Part shown: piece by piece, positions 44,112-56,909 of the stretch
Layout of the letters: every line of letters starts with the position of its first letter
Numbering within the stretch: position 1 is the stretch's first letter
Assembly (NCBI GenBank): GCA_949592205.1
Contig: CATIUR010000013.1
Span: 868,001 to 932,000 of the forward strand
DNA: 64,000 nucleotides
Reading direction: 5' to 3'
From: Helichrysum umbraculigerum
Taxonomy: Eukaryota > Streptophyta > Magnoliopsida > Asterales > Asteraceae
Translations under genes and position numbers: made by a program
Notes under the pieces: generated by a model
What the model saw: only the letters and a program-made list of their open reading frames with translations
Told to the model about the DNA's origin: nothing
Database searches by the model: none

Positions 44112-46312
44112 CGTTCTTCAAACCGACTGAATTGAAACTAAGGCGTGGCAGATGAGGGCTTTCAAACTAGTGAAGGGTTTATAAAATAGTAGAGGAGTTT
44201 TGGTTTTTCTATTAACTAACTTAGGCAAGTAAATAAATAAAAGCGAAATTAAAATAAACGATAAAGCAGATAAGATAAAGATAGTGTTTGCTGAGACTTC
44301 GTTAATTAAGTTATGGGATGATGTTTGGAGAAACTATTTTAAGAGATGTTTGTTAATTGTTACTCTTGGATACTTGTGACGTAAACACTAGATTCCCTAC
44401 TAATTAAAATCCTATTAGCATGTCACACCAGGAACTAGGTTATGGTGACATCATAAAGTATTTAGAATAATAAGAAAGATCTTTATTTAAGTTTAATTTT
44501 ACTTTCTTCTGAACGGAGACAAAATCTAAAGGTACTAGACAAAACTGAATCATATAACGATTCCTCGTCATCCTAACAGATTCATGTATTTAAAAAAAAA
44601 ATTCATTTATGACTTTAAACTAGCCCTTGCTTAAGACTACCCAATAAATCCCCTAATTATCCACAACGTTCCTCACTTAAAGTGGTTCCGCCGCTTCAAA
44701 CCTTGGCCATGTCTTGTCCTACGGTAATCCCTCATGTAGCCTTGCGGTTCCATGGTTTCATACCTTTGACAAATTATCTTGACACAGATGTTGTAATCAA
44801 GTTTATTGGTGTAAAGGCGATAGATTAATTTGAAGTTTAAAAGTCTATTTAGAAAGGTTAATTAAACTAGGTTTCTCATTTTATATATTAGTCTGTAGTA
44901 TAACTACCTTCGGTCGTTACGCAGCTTCCACGTTTTTGTACTCCACCTAAAGTGTTTCCAATGCTATACTGCATAACAGTGGAATAGGGGCCGTCATATC
45001 ACTTCGTAATATTGTACCGTTCCGTAATATGACTACCTTCGGTCGTTCCTCGACTTCCATACATTTGTACTCCACCTTGAAGTGTTTCTAGTACTATATC
45101 GAGTAACAGTCAAATAGGGGCCGTCATATCACTTTAATATTTAATTATAAATCATTCCATAATTAACTAACTACATCGCAAGCAAACACAACAAGTATAC
45201 TACTCTCTAATCATGGCAATAACTAAATCTAGCATAATCAATATAAACATAATTAATTAAGATAGATAAGGATAGAAAGAACTAGGATTAAATGCGAGAG
45301 AGAATTGACTTGAATTAATTGACACAATGACGAGCGTATACCGAAGATTACAAAGCGTTCCGCACTTTCCTTCTATTTCTAATTAAACTTCTAAACTAGT
45401 TTACATACTAGTTAAAACTAATCTAGAGAAAGAATGTAGAGTGAGAAAGTTGGAGCTTATTTCTAGAGTGAGAAAAATAAGCTAGGAAGGTGTGTTAGGA
45501 ATGGTGTGTTTGCTTAGAAAGGTGTGTGTTTTAAATGAGCCTAGATGCCCTATTTATACTTGAAATATGGTGCATGTTAGCCATCTTAGGCTCAAGTTAG
45601 CATGCATTTGGGGGGTGGTCCTTTCCCGAAAGTGGTAGCACATGTACCCTAAAGGCACGAAAAGTGTTAGCACGTGTACCTTAAAGTTGCAGAAAGTGGT
45701 AGCACATGTACCAAGCAAGTACGAGCAAGGACGAAAAAAGGAGGAGGGGACGGGCGGCAACCAGCCAGCGGCGGTTGCCTGCCAGCCAACGGCTGCCTGG
45801 CGGCCGTACGTCCCGCTTGCTGCCCGTTCGCTCGTTTCTCGTTTTGTGCGTATCTTCTTCGTTATGCGTCCGTTTTCATCGATTCTTTTTTAACCATGCT
45901 TGAGGACAACGAAGACTTTGATGTAAAGAAATCCCTTAGATGTTTCTCTGATCTGTAGATGTCTTGTACGAATTATTTGAATCTTTCGGCGTATGCAGAA
46001 TCTTCATTCTTCATCCGTTTTTGTTGATTCTTCTTCTAGTTATATTTATATTTTGAAAACAAAGACCTTGGATAAGATGAATCTTAGTGGTGGATGCTTT
46101 ATCTCTAAATCTTGTCTCGGATGCCTCGAATCTTCGTACGTGCGTGGAATCTTCGTTTTCGTTCGTTTTGCTTGATTTTTCTCGTACTACTTTATTTTGA
46201 CCATCTTGGCAAAGTTTCATTGATTTTTGTATTATTTGAGTCCATTTGCCAAGTATTGTTCCAGAATGAGAGAGCTATCAGTGGTAAAAACGTGACTTTT
46301 TACGCGATATCA

Positions 46313-46351
46313 AGTATCCCACACTTAGAACTTTGCTTGTCCTCAAGCAAA
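46313..46351 (-). promoter_or_regulatory. Polypurine tract with hairpin, Athila element 2
   Basis: The hairpin TTTGCTTG/CAAGCAAA (46332-46351, loop AGGA in RNA sense), 5 nt, and AAGTGTGGGATACT abut the LTR. It is the same module as at 5338-5376 in the other element. Confidence 0.8.
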
Positions 46352-47886
46352 CTCGCATTTCAAGCATGGTTAAAGATAAGTAGATAATGAAATATTTTAG
46401 GGCGGAACTTTTTACTGAGGGGGTTTTGTAAAAATAAAATATTCATGCTTTTGAAAAAGTAGGGTTGTAATCTTTTGGAGCATACTTTTGATCTTTGATC
46501 TTGGATACATGACTACGCGATCCTCTCAAGGTGGTCACTCCAATCACTAAAAGTCTTTAGGGATTCCTATTCTAGTATTATCAATCACTCAGAACGCCAG
46601 TCATGTATCGTTTATAGTCATAGGCTTGATCGAGAATCAAATAGTTACCTTTAAGGTGAGCGCGAAGTCAATCTAGCCACAATCATTCTAGGAGGAGTGA
46701 TGTAAGGTTTTTGGAGTGGAGTGTTGGTGATATGAGAGGGGGTTGTGTCAGTTTTTCACGGGTTTCTTTTTGGTGAAGAGGAAAGCTGGAATTTTTGGGA
46801 GGATCGACGCCCTTTTCTTACGATTTTTGGAAGGAGTCTTTTTCTTTATTTGACTTTCTTTTCTTCGAATTCTTTTCTTTGATTTTTTTCGACGCAATAT
46901 CCTTGTAACTTCTCTTCTTTCATCTTTGGAACTTACTATGAAGTTTGAGGGATGCTTTTCAGAGGGCAGGGATAACATATTTCTTTTTGGGTGTACGGAT
47001 GGGTTTAAGAATGATGTGATTCGATCTCCTTTTCACTCACCAGTTCGGATTCAAAATGCATAACAGGAGCAAGTTCTGATTCTAAACGCATACATCGGCA
47101 CACTCAAGAATCAAAGAAGTTAAGCATTAAAAGTGAATGCTTATTATGGCTCAAGATACCTCACGAATCGAAATTGGTTTGTTGTGTGCCTAGTCATATG
47201 ATGCTCTTTATGGAATTGTTAATCTAATTTTCCAAGGGAATTCATATTTTATTTATCCTTCTTCCCCAAAGTAAATCATTCTTTGTCTAAATTTTTCATT
47301 TTATCGAGTTACTTTTTTGGAGAAGGATGGTCTAAAGAGCAGCGAGTTTAGAATCAAGCATATACCATTATCCATTTTACAGTAGTGTAACTACTGCTAT
47401 CCCACACTTAAAGAAACATCGTCCTCAATGTTATTCTAAGTTCTCATTGGGGTAAAGATCCCACACTTAGGATTTGAAACATCTATGACGTATTCTTTTA
47501 GCAGTGTGTGTTGGGTTTGAATCCCACACTTAGTGATAAGCATAGTGGATATGGTGTATTTATAACGAAAGAAAGAGATTGGTATAGAAGTACTCCCAGT
47601 AGCTACATGGTATGCGTTTGCCGAACTTCGTCTTGCTGGGTTCACTCTTGATCAAGTCTTCTTGTGATTGGTCTCGTAGGTGTGAACACGTTGGATATAC
47701 TAGTTCTTTGATGCGTGGCGTCAAAAAATTGATGCGTTAAGCAGAAACTTGGTCGTATATCCAAGTGTGAAAGATAGTTGGGGACTTCGTCACTTCTTGG
47801 AATGTAAAGTTGCGGACATGTAAAACACGGGTTGCCTCTCGAGAAGCGATCTTTTAAAGTCGAGAGCTCGACTTCTTTTCTCCTAT
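46352..47886 (-). other. Noncoding 3' region of Athila element 2
   Basis: No gene is seen. There are three more CCCACACTT tracts (47401, 47461, 47523). Short blocks are collinear with the noncoding 3' region of the first Athila. Confidence 0.55.
47399..47432 (-). promoter_or_regulatory. Internal polypurine-like tract with hairpin
   Basis: Stem AACATTG/CGATGTT pairs at 6 of 7 positions (47415-47432) with loop AGGA, followed after 5 nt by AAGTGTGGGA. It is the fourth example of the module. Confidence 0.55.
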
Positions 47887-50800
47887 CTAGATGGAGATAG
47901 ATGCATCCATGGAATCCCCTATGATGATGTTGTGGGCCCTAGATTGCAGAAAAGTGTATTGAGGTGGATAGATACTCATGAAATGATTGATTATTGTCGT
48001 AATCAATTTAAGTAGACTATCTCTCGACGCTGCCTTGTAGTTTTGAAGATGCTCAGAAGTTGTCCTCGCAAGTCCGTGAATTCTGAAGGCAATATAGTCA
48101 ACTGCTTTAGTGACAGGCCCATTAGGGTCGGTCATGGTGGTTGTGTTTGTCTTAACAACCTCTCTGGGCGGTGGGTTTTGCCAAAGAGAGCATACAAACG
48201 CCAAGAATTGCAGTTTTATGTCTTCGTAGTTCTTGGTCTTGGGGTCTCCGTTGAATCTTCTAATGGATGTGCACAGGTCCTTGATTTGCCGGTGCTGATG
48301 GTCGTTGAATGGAAAGTCGGATTCTGAGAAAACTAGAGTAAGCTGACGAAGTATCTCCTTGCATCCTGAGTGAAATATGAACTTTCTTCTGGAGTTACTT
48401 TTCCGTTGTTGAATCTCCCGTAGATGGATCGTAACAAAAGTAGCGATATCAAGTGGTGATTCATATGTAACCCTAAAGGGTCGTTCACGCCTTGATTCCT
48501 CCCAAACAAGATCACTAAGTTATTCAATCAATAACTCAATTTGTTTTTCAACAGTGGAGTTGATGACCATAGATCTGCTTTCTTTGGAACTGAGGTGATT
48601 TTCTCTACTTAGCATGTCGAGCAATGATGTGAGGTCATTCATCGTTAAGATGTCGGCACGACTGCTCGGATGTCCAGTAGTATCTTTCATATGCACTCTA
48701 ATGGATCCTAAAATCACCCATTGTGTTGAGTTGAAGGGAATATTAGATCTTTTAAGGGCAATATAGATCCTAGTGTATGTCCGTTTCTGCTGTTGATAGA
48801 ATTGCAGCTCAGCAGGGGAAAGAGTAAGCAATTTGACTGCGTTACTTATTCCTCCTACCGCTTTGTCGAATCTTTGGATGATTTCGTTGAGTACTTCGGG
48901 ATCTGCAATGGTTGGTGGTTGGTTTCTTGTGCTTTTGGAATATTCCTCCAGTGTTTCTCTTCTCGTGGGATGGTTGTGGTTACTTCGCGCCACTTCATCA
49001 GTGGTAAACGGATTAGTTGGCGGTATGCTTCTTTTGTTTTCTTCTTCCATTTTTCTCATCCCAATTTCTTCCATCGTTGGGTTGCCCGTTGATGCGTTCT
49101 TTGTCTCTTGTCCTATCCGTCGGAGGTCAATCGGGAAATATGGCGTGATTGCCATTTCTTTACTAGATTTACTTTCACTTGTTGACCTTGCAGTTTCTTT
49201 ATCCTCTGTGGTCTTGTTCATGGAGATTATGTACATATCGGCTTGGTCTCCAGCGTTAGGATTGTCAATATGGAAAGTGATGGTTTCTCCCAGAGACTGA
49301 AAGCTGATGGTTTGTGCGAAGACGTTGATGATTGCCTTGGCCGTATTCATGAAAGGTCTTCCTAGTATGATTGGGATGTGTACGTCTTCCTACATATCCA
49401 TTACTACAAAATCTGCTGGGTAAAGAAATTTCTCAATCCTAACTAAAACATTTTCAGCTATTCCCCTAGGGTATTTAACCGAGTGGTCAGCAAGCTCAAT
49501 GCTCATTTTGGTAGGTCGAAGATTTTCTAACTCAAGCCTCTTGAAAAGCGAGTATGGCATGAGATTAGCACTAGCTCCTAGATCGGCGAGAGAACATATA
49601 ATGCCTGAATTGTAGATAGAACAGGGGAGAGTAAAACGTTCGGTGTCTTCGAGTTTTTCTGGAATGGTATTTTTCAAGATATCTGAACATTACTCGTTCA
49701 GCGGGACATTAGGTACTTCGGGTACCTTATCCTTGGTTGTAAGAAGCCTTCTGAAGTACTTTTTAGAATGAACTTCAGGTACGGTATCTAGGAATTTCCT
49801 ATCAAGTTTAAAAGACTTAAGCTTGTCGGGTCGTTGTTTTAGACGAGCCGGAAATGGAATTTTCCTATTTTATGTGGATTCTAAATCTATTATCGATGGG
49901 ACAATAGGTGGTTCCTTCACCGGAAAAGAAACCGTAGGTGGGCTATGTGCTACCTGAGAGTCTTGAATATGAGAAGCCTCCTTATGGCAACTAGTTGGAC
50001 TATCCTGAGGTTAAGCGTTAATACGCTGTGCTAATTGTCCTAACTGGGATTCAAAAGCTTTTAACAAAGTCAGTTGATCTCTTAAGATGAGATCAGCTTG
50101 GTCTTGTCTAGCCGAGATTCCTTGAATGACTTGTATCAGGGTGTCATCAAAACTAGTGGTTTGTGAGGAAGAGGGTTCCAAAGGTTGGGGGTTATTCCTA
50201 GGTGGGTAAAGAGAAGGGTTAGTATTGGGTGAAGTTAGATGAGATTGAGGAATTTGGCCTGAGTGGTTCGTATTAGCACAATTATGGCAGGTTTGAACTT
50301 GACTGACTTGTTGTGGTTGACTTTTTAATTCCTTGATCTCTTTGGTTAGTTCTTCCACTTGCTGAGTGAGGGTTTTGATAGCTTCATTTCCGAGTGTAGT
50401 TGGTGGATTCACTATTGAGGAGTGATTTTGACTGTTCCAGTCATGGTTGTGTACGTTCATTTTCTCAATAAGGCTCCAAGCTTCATTTTCCGTACAGTCT
50501 ATGAAACTACCTTGAGAGGCGGTATCAAGTAAAGGACGGTGATGTGAAAGGAGACCATTGTAGAAAATGCGCAACTGGTCTGAACGCTCAAATCGATGAT
50601 TTGGACATTTCTTATGCAATCCCTTAAAGCGTTCCCATGCATCGTAGATTGATTCATCGTGGACTTGATGGAAGTTTATGATGTTGGTCCTAAACGTGGC
50701 TTGTTTTGATGGGGGGAAGTATTTGGCCAAAAATTTGGTTGCTAATTCTACCCAAGAGGTTATAGAGTTAAGCTCTAATTCCTCAAACCAGGTTTGTGCA

Positions 50801-51078
50801 TTGAGAGTGAGTGAGTAAGGAAATAGGTATAGATAAACTATGTCTTGATTAACCCCAATCGGCTTAAAAGAGTTGGATAAGAAAATGAATTTGTCAAGGT
50901 GGGAGTTGGGATCATCGTTTGGTAGGCCACGGAATTGACAAAGGTTTTGGACTAACTGAATAATATGGGGCTTTAATTCAAATGAGGCTCCATCGGTTTC
51001 TGGATAGACGATTGGTCCTCCTCGACCTTCAATCAAAGGTTTAGAGACTTCAACGAGAGTGATACGTGCAGCTGTCAT
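47887..51078 (-). pseudogene. Broken gag-protease-X polyprotein of Athila element 2
   Basis: One frame of 1064 codons, with no frameshift, is interrupted by stops at 50011, 49870, 49690, 49390 and 48520 and ends at 47887. The first part is an Athila-type gag (residues 1-355; FELKPHIIQLVQ, WFEELELNSITSW, degenerate zinc knuckle CHNCANTNH). Then comes a basic-proline linker and protease with DLGAS near 49580 and ILGRPF near 49360. After that, where reverse transcriptase is expected, are about 480 codons I do not recognise, including an acidic/serine-rich stretch and a helical region (LNEIIQRFDKAVGG, LTMNDLTSLLDML, IRRFNGDPKTKNYEDIKLQFLAFVCSLW). The X part stays open over long stretches, which suggests it was once selected. 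I leave the breaks as they are. Confidence 0.8.
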
Positions 51079-51239
51079 AGTCTCGTTGGCAGGTGGTTGA
51101 CTAGTTGAATGGATAGGGGTGGTAATTTCTAACAGTAGTAAAAGGAAGGAAAATCAAAGAAAGACATAGGGGTTTAAGGAATTCTAAAGGTTCACTAGTA
51201 AGTAAGTTCGTCTTGATGCCTATGGATCGTACAGTTGGT

Positions 51240-51257
51240 TCCCAGGCAGCGGCGCCA
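51240..51257 (-). promoter_or_regulatory. Primer-binding site of Athila element 2
   Basis: Minus-strand TGGCGCCGCTGCCTGGGA, one change from the PBS of the first Athila, matches a tRNA-Asp primer. It lies a few bases inside the 5' LTR. Confidence 0.85.
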
Positions 51258-51263
51258 AAAACT

Positions 51264-53659
51264 TGATGCGTCACCAGCGGTCGGTAAGGATTTTACCCTT
51301 GTCGTTGCACCGGCTTCTGGCGACGGCGATCAGTGGGTGTTTTAAATTTGTAATTGCGGGGCCTAAGTTTTCCCTAACAATGCTAATCCTAATGGTGAGC
51401 AAATGGTAGGTATGACCTAGAGTCGTTCTTCAAACCGTCTGAATTTAAACTAAGGCGTGGCAGATGAGGGCTTTCAAACTAGTGAAGGGTTTATAAAATA
51501 GTGGAGGAGTTTTGGTTTTTCTATTAACTAACTTAGGCAAGTAAATAAATAAAAGCGAAATTAAAATAAAAGATAACGCAGATAAGATAAAGATAGTGTT
51601 TGCTGAGACTTCGTTAATTAAGTTATGGGATGATGTTTGGAGAAACTATTTTAAGATATGTTTGTTAATTGTTACTCTTGGATACTTGTGATGTAAACAC
51701 TAGATTCCCTACTAATTAAAATCCTATTAGCATGTCACACTAGGAACTAGGTTATGGTGACGTCACAAAGTATTTAGAATAATAAGAAAGATCTTTATTT
51801 AAGTTTAATTTTACTTTCTTCTGAACGGAGACAAAATCTAAAGGTACTAGACAAAACTGAATCATATAACGATTCCTCTTCATCCTAACAGATTCATGTA
51901 TTAAAAAAAATTCATTTATGACTTTAAACCAGCCCTTGCTTAAAACTACCCAATAAATCCCCTAATTATCCACAGCGTTCCTCACTTAAAGTGGTTCCGT
52001 CACTTCAAATCTTGGCCATGTCTTGTCCTACGGTAATCCCCCATGTAGCCTTGCGGTTCCATAGTTTTATACCTTTGACAAATTATCTTGACACAAATGA
52101 CTAACTACCTTATAATTTGACGTCTTTGAAAAGGTGTTGTAATCACGTTTATTGGTGGAAAGGTGATAGATTAATTTTAAGTTTAAAAGTCTATTTAGAA
52201 AGATTAATTAAACTAGTTTTCTCATTATATATATTAGTCCGTAGTATAACTACCTTCGGTCATTACGCAGCTTCTACGTTTTTGTACTCCACCTAAAGTG
52301 TTTCCAACGCTATACTGCATAATAGTCGAATAGGGGCCGTCATATCACTTCGTAATATTGTACTGTCCCGTAATATGACTACCTTCGGTCGTTCATCGAC
52401 TTCCATACATTTGTACTCCACCTTGAAGTGTTTCCAGTACTATATCGAGTAACAGTCGAATAGGGGCCGTCATATCACTTTAATATTTAATTATAAATCA
52501 TCCCTTAATTAACTAACTACATTGCAAGCAAACACAGCAAGTATACTACTCTCTAATCATGGCAATAACTAAATCTAGCATAATCAATATAAAGGTAATT
52601 AATTAAGATAGATAAGGATAGAAAGAACAAGGATTAAATGCGATAGAGAATAGATTTGAATTAATTGACATAATTCCGAGCGTACACCGAATATTACAAA
52701 GCGTTCCGCACTTTCCTTCTATTCCTAATTAAACTTCTAAACTAGTTTACATATTAGTTAAAACTAATCTAGAGAAAGAATGTAGAGGGAGAAAGTTGGA
52801 GCTTATTTCTAGAGTGAGAAAAATTAGCTAGGAAGGTGTGTTAGGAATGGTGTGTTTGCTAAGAAATGTGTGTTTGCTTAGAAAGGTGTGTGTTTCAAAT
52901 GAGCCTTGATGCCCTATTTATACTTGAAATCCGGTGCATATTAGTTATCTTAGGCTCAAGTTAGCATGCATTTGGGGGGTGGTCTTTTCCAGGAAAGTGG
53001 TAGCACATGTACCCTAAAGGCGCGGAAAGTGGTAGCACGTGTACCCTAAAGTTGCGGAAAGTGGTAGCACATGTACCAGGAAAGTATGAGCAAGGACGGA
53101 AAAAGGAGGAGGGATGGGCGGCAACCAGCCGGCGGCTGCCTAGGGGCCGGCCATCCCGGTTGCTGCCCGTTCGCTCGTTTCTCGTTTCGTGCATATCTTC
53201 TTCGTTATGCGTCCGTTCTCGTTGATTCTTTTTGCGTTGGATTCGTTTTTTAATAATAAAGCCTTTGATGTAAAGAAATCCGTGAGATGTTTCTCTGATC
53301 TGTAGATGTCTTGTACAAATCATTTGAATCTTTCGACCTACGCAGAATCTTCATTCTTAATCCGTTTTTGTTCATTCTTCTTCTGTTAGATTGGTATTTT
53401 GAAAACAAAGACCTTGGATAAGATGAATCTTAGTGGTGGATGCTTTATCTCTAAATCTTGTCTCGGATGCCTCGAGTCTTCAAACGTGCGTGGAATCTTC
53501 GTTTTTCGTTCGTTTTGCTTGATTTTTCTCGTGCTACTTTATTTTGACCTTCGTGGCAAAGTTTCATTGATTTGTGTATTATTTGAGTCCATTTGCCAAG
53601 TATTGTTCCAGAATGAGAGAGATATTAGTGGTAAAAACGTTACTTTTTACGCAATATCA
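51264..53659 (-). repeat. 5' LTR of Athila element 2
   Basis: 2396 bp, TGATGCGTCACC to GCAATATCA. It holds the uninterrupted counterpart of the site where the copia-like LTR entered the left copy. Confidence 0.9.
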
Positions 53660-53664
53660 GAGAT

Positions 53665-53756
53665 CTCGAAGAGGATGATGATAGAAGTGTTGCTGCTCCT
53701 GGTTCTTGCTTCTATCTTGGCCAAAAACGATGGAGATGATGATGATGTTGATGGAG
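53665..53756 (-). mobile_element. LTR4, middle piece
   Basis: A short section of LTR4 between the second Athila and LTR3. It reads on the minus strand as a CAT/ATC-rich leader. Confidence 0.6.
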
Positions 53757-56700
53757 TGTGACACCCGCTAAATTAGGACTTTAATTAGTTTCTAACATAC
53801 TTGTAATTACATGTATTTAGTTTGGTATTAGGCTAAATATATGTAACATTATGTGTAATTACATACACGCGTACACGATTTGTTTAGATCGTATACTTAT
53901 GAACCGGACGAGGTTCGACTCTATTTAATTATGGACGTTGGTGACAAATTATAGAAATAATGTGGAAATATCCAAACAAACATTATTTACACTAATATAT
54001 TACGAAAATATATTACACGAATAGACGTTTTGTTAAAACGTGACCAAACACGACGAAAACGCGCGAAACGCGCCCGACGAATGAAATAAACACAAATTAT
54101 ATTTTTGTTGACACATTACTAAGTATTTGATAAAATACTTCAAGAGAAAAAAACGCGATTGCAAGCGTACAAAAATAACGTTTAAAAACGTTACACGAGT
54201 TAAACAATCGTATAATTAGCAACCGACACTCGACTGAAACCCGAATTATATTTTAGTAACTTTAAATATATTATTTGAGAAAAACTTTTATTAGAAACAT
54301 CGTATTTTAAAATGTTAACGAGAAGTAACATATTAAAGGTTATACGAATAATTAAAACGTAAAACAATCGGGTAAACAAACACCACGCGATACGTAACAG
54401 TGGGGAACAATATTGTGAAGTCCACACTCTTGTGGACCCCACAATAGCCGGCCACAAGGAGGGTGTGGCATGCCATACCTCCTTGCTTGATTAAATCAAC
54501 AAAATCATAACCATCATTCTCATTCATATCTCACTCAATCTCCTCTCTTCTCTCTACTTTCTTTCTTCCTCTTTCTCTCACTAAAACCGGTCCCAAGACC
54601 ATCCCCCATTAACACCACAAATCACCAAGAAAAACACCTTGGATTGTAAAGCTTGTTTGGAAGAAAACGACCACCACAACGCGAGGAACATTTCCATCTT
54701 CTTCGATCCTTCATACACTTAGTAAGGACCTCAAACTCTTCTAAAATACTTGTATTATGTTTACATACATGTTATGTTGCTCATCCAACCATGAAATGTC
54801 CAAATCATAAGCAAAAACTCATTTTTCAAACATATATATATATATAAACTGTTTTTCTGCCCAGAATTTTCAGTTTAGTAGAAAATTCGTAATAAATCGC
54901 ACACATAAGATAAACGTATGAAACCGCTTGGAAAAGTTTGGTATTTGTGTTGTCTACAACTTTCGTTTAGAACACTTCACCTATAAATACACCGATTTTC
55001 CCAGAAAATTCGGTTTTCGAACGAAGGTCAGTTTTGGGCCGAAATCTGACCTTATGTGTTCTCGATTTTATTTAGCTAACTAAATGATCTCTAAAAATGC
55101 CGGAAAAATTACATAAAATACTTAAGATGTGGTTGAACAACTGTGAATTTTCTTCGAATTGATTTCGGGTTTTAATCATGCAAAAACGAGACCCGAAACG
55201 GGTCCAAAAACTAAAAACATACCTCGAGGACTGATTTTGTGCAACATTCAAAAATGACACTTCGGGTTAACCACGAAACGTAACGACAATTTTCCCGAGC
55301 CTTAGAAACATATTTAAGACTACCCTAAAAGTTTCGGGTCAAACCGACACCATTTGTCCAAGTCAACAAAAACGAGTTGACTCTTTGACCTGCGAACCGA
55401 ACCGAGATCCGTGAACCGAACCGAGATCCGCGAACCGAACTGAGATCTACGAACCGAACCGAGATCCGCGAACCGAACTGAGATCTACGAACGGAACCAA
55501 GATCCGCGAATCGAACTGAGATCTACGAACAGAAACGAGATCCGCGAACCGAACTGAGATCCGTGAACCGAACTGAGATCCGCTAACCGAACTGAGATCC
55601 GCGAACTGAACTGAGATATGCGAACCGAACTGAGATCTCAGTTCGCAGTCAACCTTGGTTAACATTTTTCAGCACTTTGTAATTTACTCAAAATGTTTAC
55701 CAAACGATAATAATTAGTCAATACAATATTAAACCAATGCAAGAACGGTTAACACACGCATTTATAAGTATACGAATGAATTGAAACATAATAATAATGT
55801 TTTTGAGAATTATTATTACGCACCGTCACCAACGGGCCATACATGTTTTCAAACTACAAACGAAAACACTAAACAAACATTTGGACATTTCTTGTTGAGT
55901 GGACAACTAGCTTGGGTGGTCTTTCAGGACACCAACTTATTTACTTATTTACTTACGACCTTGTGCGTTCGGACGCCAGAAGGTTGCAGGATTCGGAGAA
56001 CCAACGTATGGAATTACATTCGGTACACTTATGGACTTACATCCGCCATACTTGTTTGCTTTCACAAACATATTTACTAGACTCAGGTGAGTCTTACAGC
56101 CCCACTTTTACTGTTTTTACTATTGGGGTGAGATACCTTACTTGTTTTACGCATGAACACAAGTACTGAACCATTTATACTACGTTTTACACACACATTG
56201 CATGAGTACTTTTATCCACTGAAAGCCTCCTATCGTAAGTTGTTAGTTATCGACTTAAACGCGAGTACTAGTAAATGGATCCATTTGGGATTGACAATCC
56301 CTGCCTGGGGTAGTAGCGCTACCACGGATCTCACCGTAGAAACAGGCAATTAGTATTTATTTAATATGAGTGTCTGGATAACACTCATGGGGGTACATTA
56401 TACGGTACTTGATTGTACCTTACTTACAGACTGTTAAGCTTCAACTTATGAGCTCATGGCAACGGTGCTGACCGACTAATTTACTTGTTTATTTACTTTT
56501 CTTGAATGCAAACTGGTACAATTTATGGTTCGTCACGATTACTTTATTACTAAACCAGTAAGATTTACCAACCTTTTGGTTGACCCTTTTTAGCATTGTA
56601 TCTCATGTTTACAGCAGCAGTAGGACTGCACACCCACATGATTGATAGCTCGAGTCGCATGCATACAACTTTTGGAGATTCTTTTGCATTACTTTTTGTA

Positions 56701-56904
56701 ATATCAGTTATGTATTAGAATCTCTAGGAAATTACTTATGAACTCACAGCTGATGTTTACATTTGGATAGTATTGTAATATTTTTGATACTATTTTACAA
56801 ACGTTGCATATAGATGTCGTTTACTTTATCTTTGTGCTGTTGATACTTGATTAGTCACGCCCCGACCCAAATCGCTTCCGCAATACAAATTTGGGGGTGC
56901 GACA
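53757..56904 (+). mobile_element. Solo LTR3, 3148 bp, TSD TGGAG
   Basis: It begins TGTGACACCCGC, ends GGGGGTGCGACA, and is flanked by TGGAG at 53752-53756 and 56905-56909. A CT-rich leader (54535-54600), a tandem array (55386-55650) and the gtgagtcttacagccccac block (56088) occur in the same order as in LTR1. No internal domain. The ORFs within it show no protein family. Confidence 0.9.
55386..55650. repeat. GAACCGAACTGAGATCCGC tandem array in LTR3
   Basis: About a dozen units of 19-20 bp (gaaccgaac(c/t)gagatc(c/t)(a/g)c) run without spacers. The antisense 72-codon ORF across it merely translates the repeat. Confidence 0.85.
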
Positions 56905-56909
56905 TGGAG

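Larger units (their letters stand above)
42890..46312 (-). repeat. 3' LTR of Athila element 2, interrupted
   Basis: About 2.36 kb of LTR plus the nested 1.06-kb solo LTR. It aligns with 51264-53659; one clear indel of about 35 bp (around 52097-52140) is missing here. Confidence 0.9.
42890..53659 (-). mobile_element. Second Athila-like element: gag-protease-X, no polymerase
   Basis: The minus-strand element is bounded by TGATGCG...ATATCA LTRs and the target duplication GAGAT (42885-42889 and 53660-53664). It has a tRNA-Asp-type PBS at 51240-51257 and a broken gag-protease-X frame (47887-51078). No reverse transcriptase, RNase H or integrase was found in the 4.95-kb internal region, so it must have been mobilised in trans if it moved in this form. 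LTRs differ by many substitutions and indels, so it is clearly older than the first Athila. Its left LTR contains a copia-like solo LTR (43054-44111). Confidence 0.9.

Noticed and set aside
45642..45958. Overlapping plus-strand ORFs near 45.7 kb and their relatives near 53.1 kb
   Set aside because: They lie inside both LTRs of Athila element 2, start within repeated gtggtagcac(a/g)tgtacc units, and have no protein-family character.
48793..49300. Plus-strand ORFs of 99 and 155 codons
   Set aside because: They are antisense to the gag-protease-X frame of the second Athila.
55386..55650. Regular repeats that could suggest a CRISPR-like array
   Set aside because: Units abut without unique spacers, the genome is a plant's, and the array sits inside an LTR.
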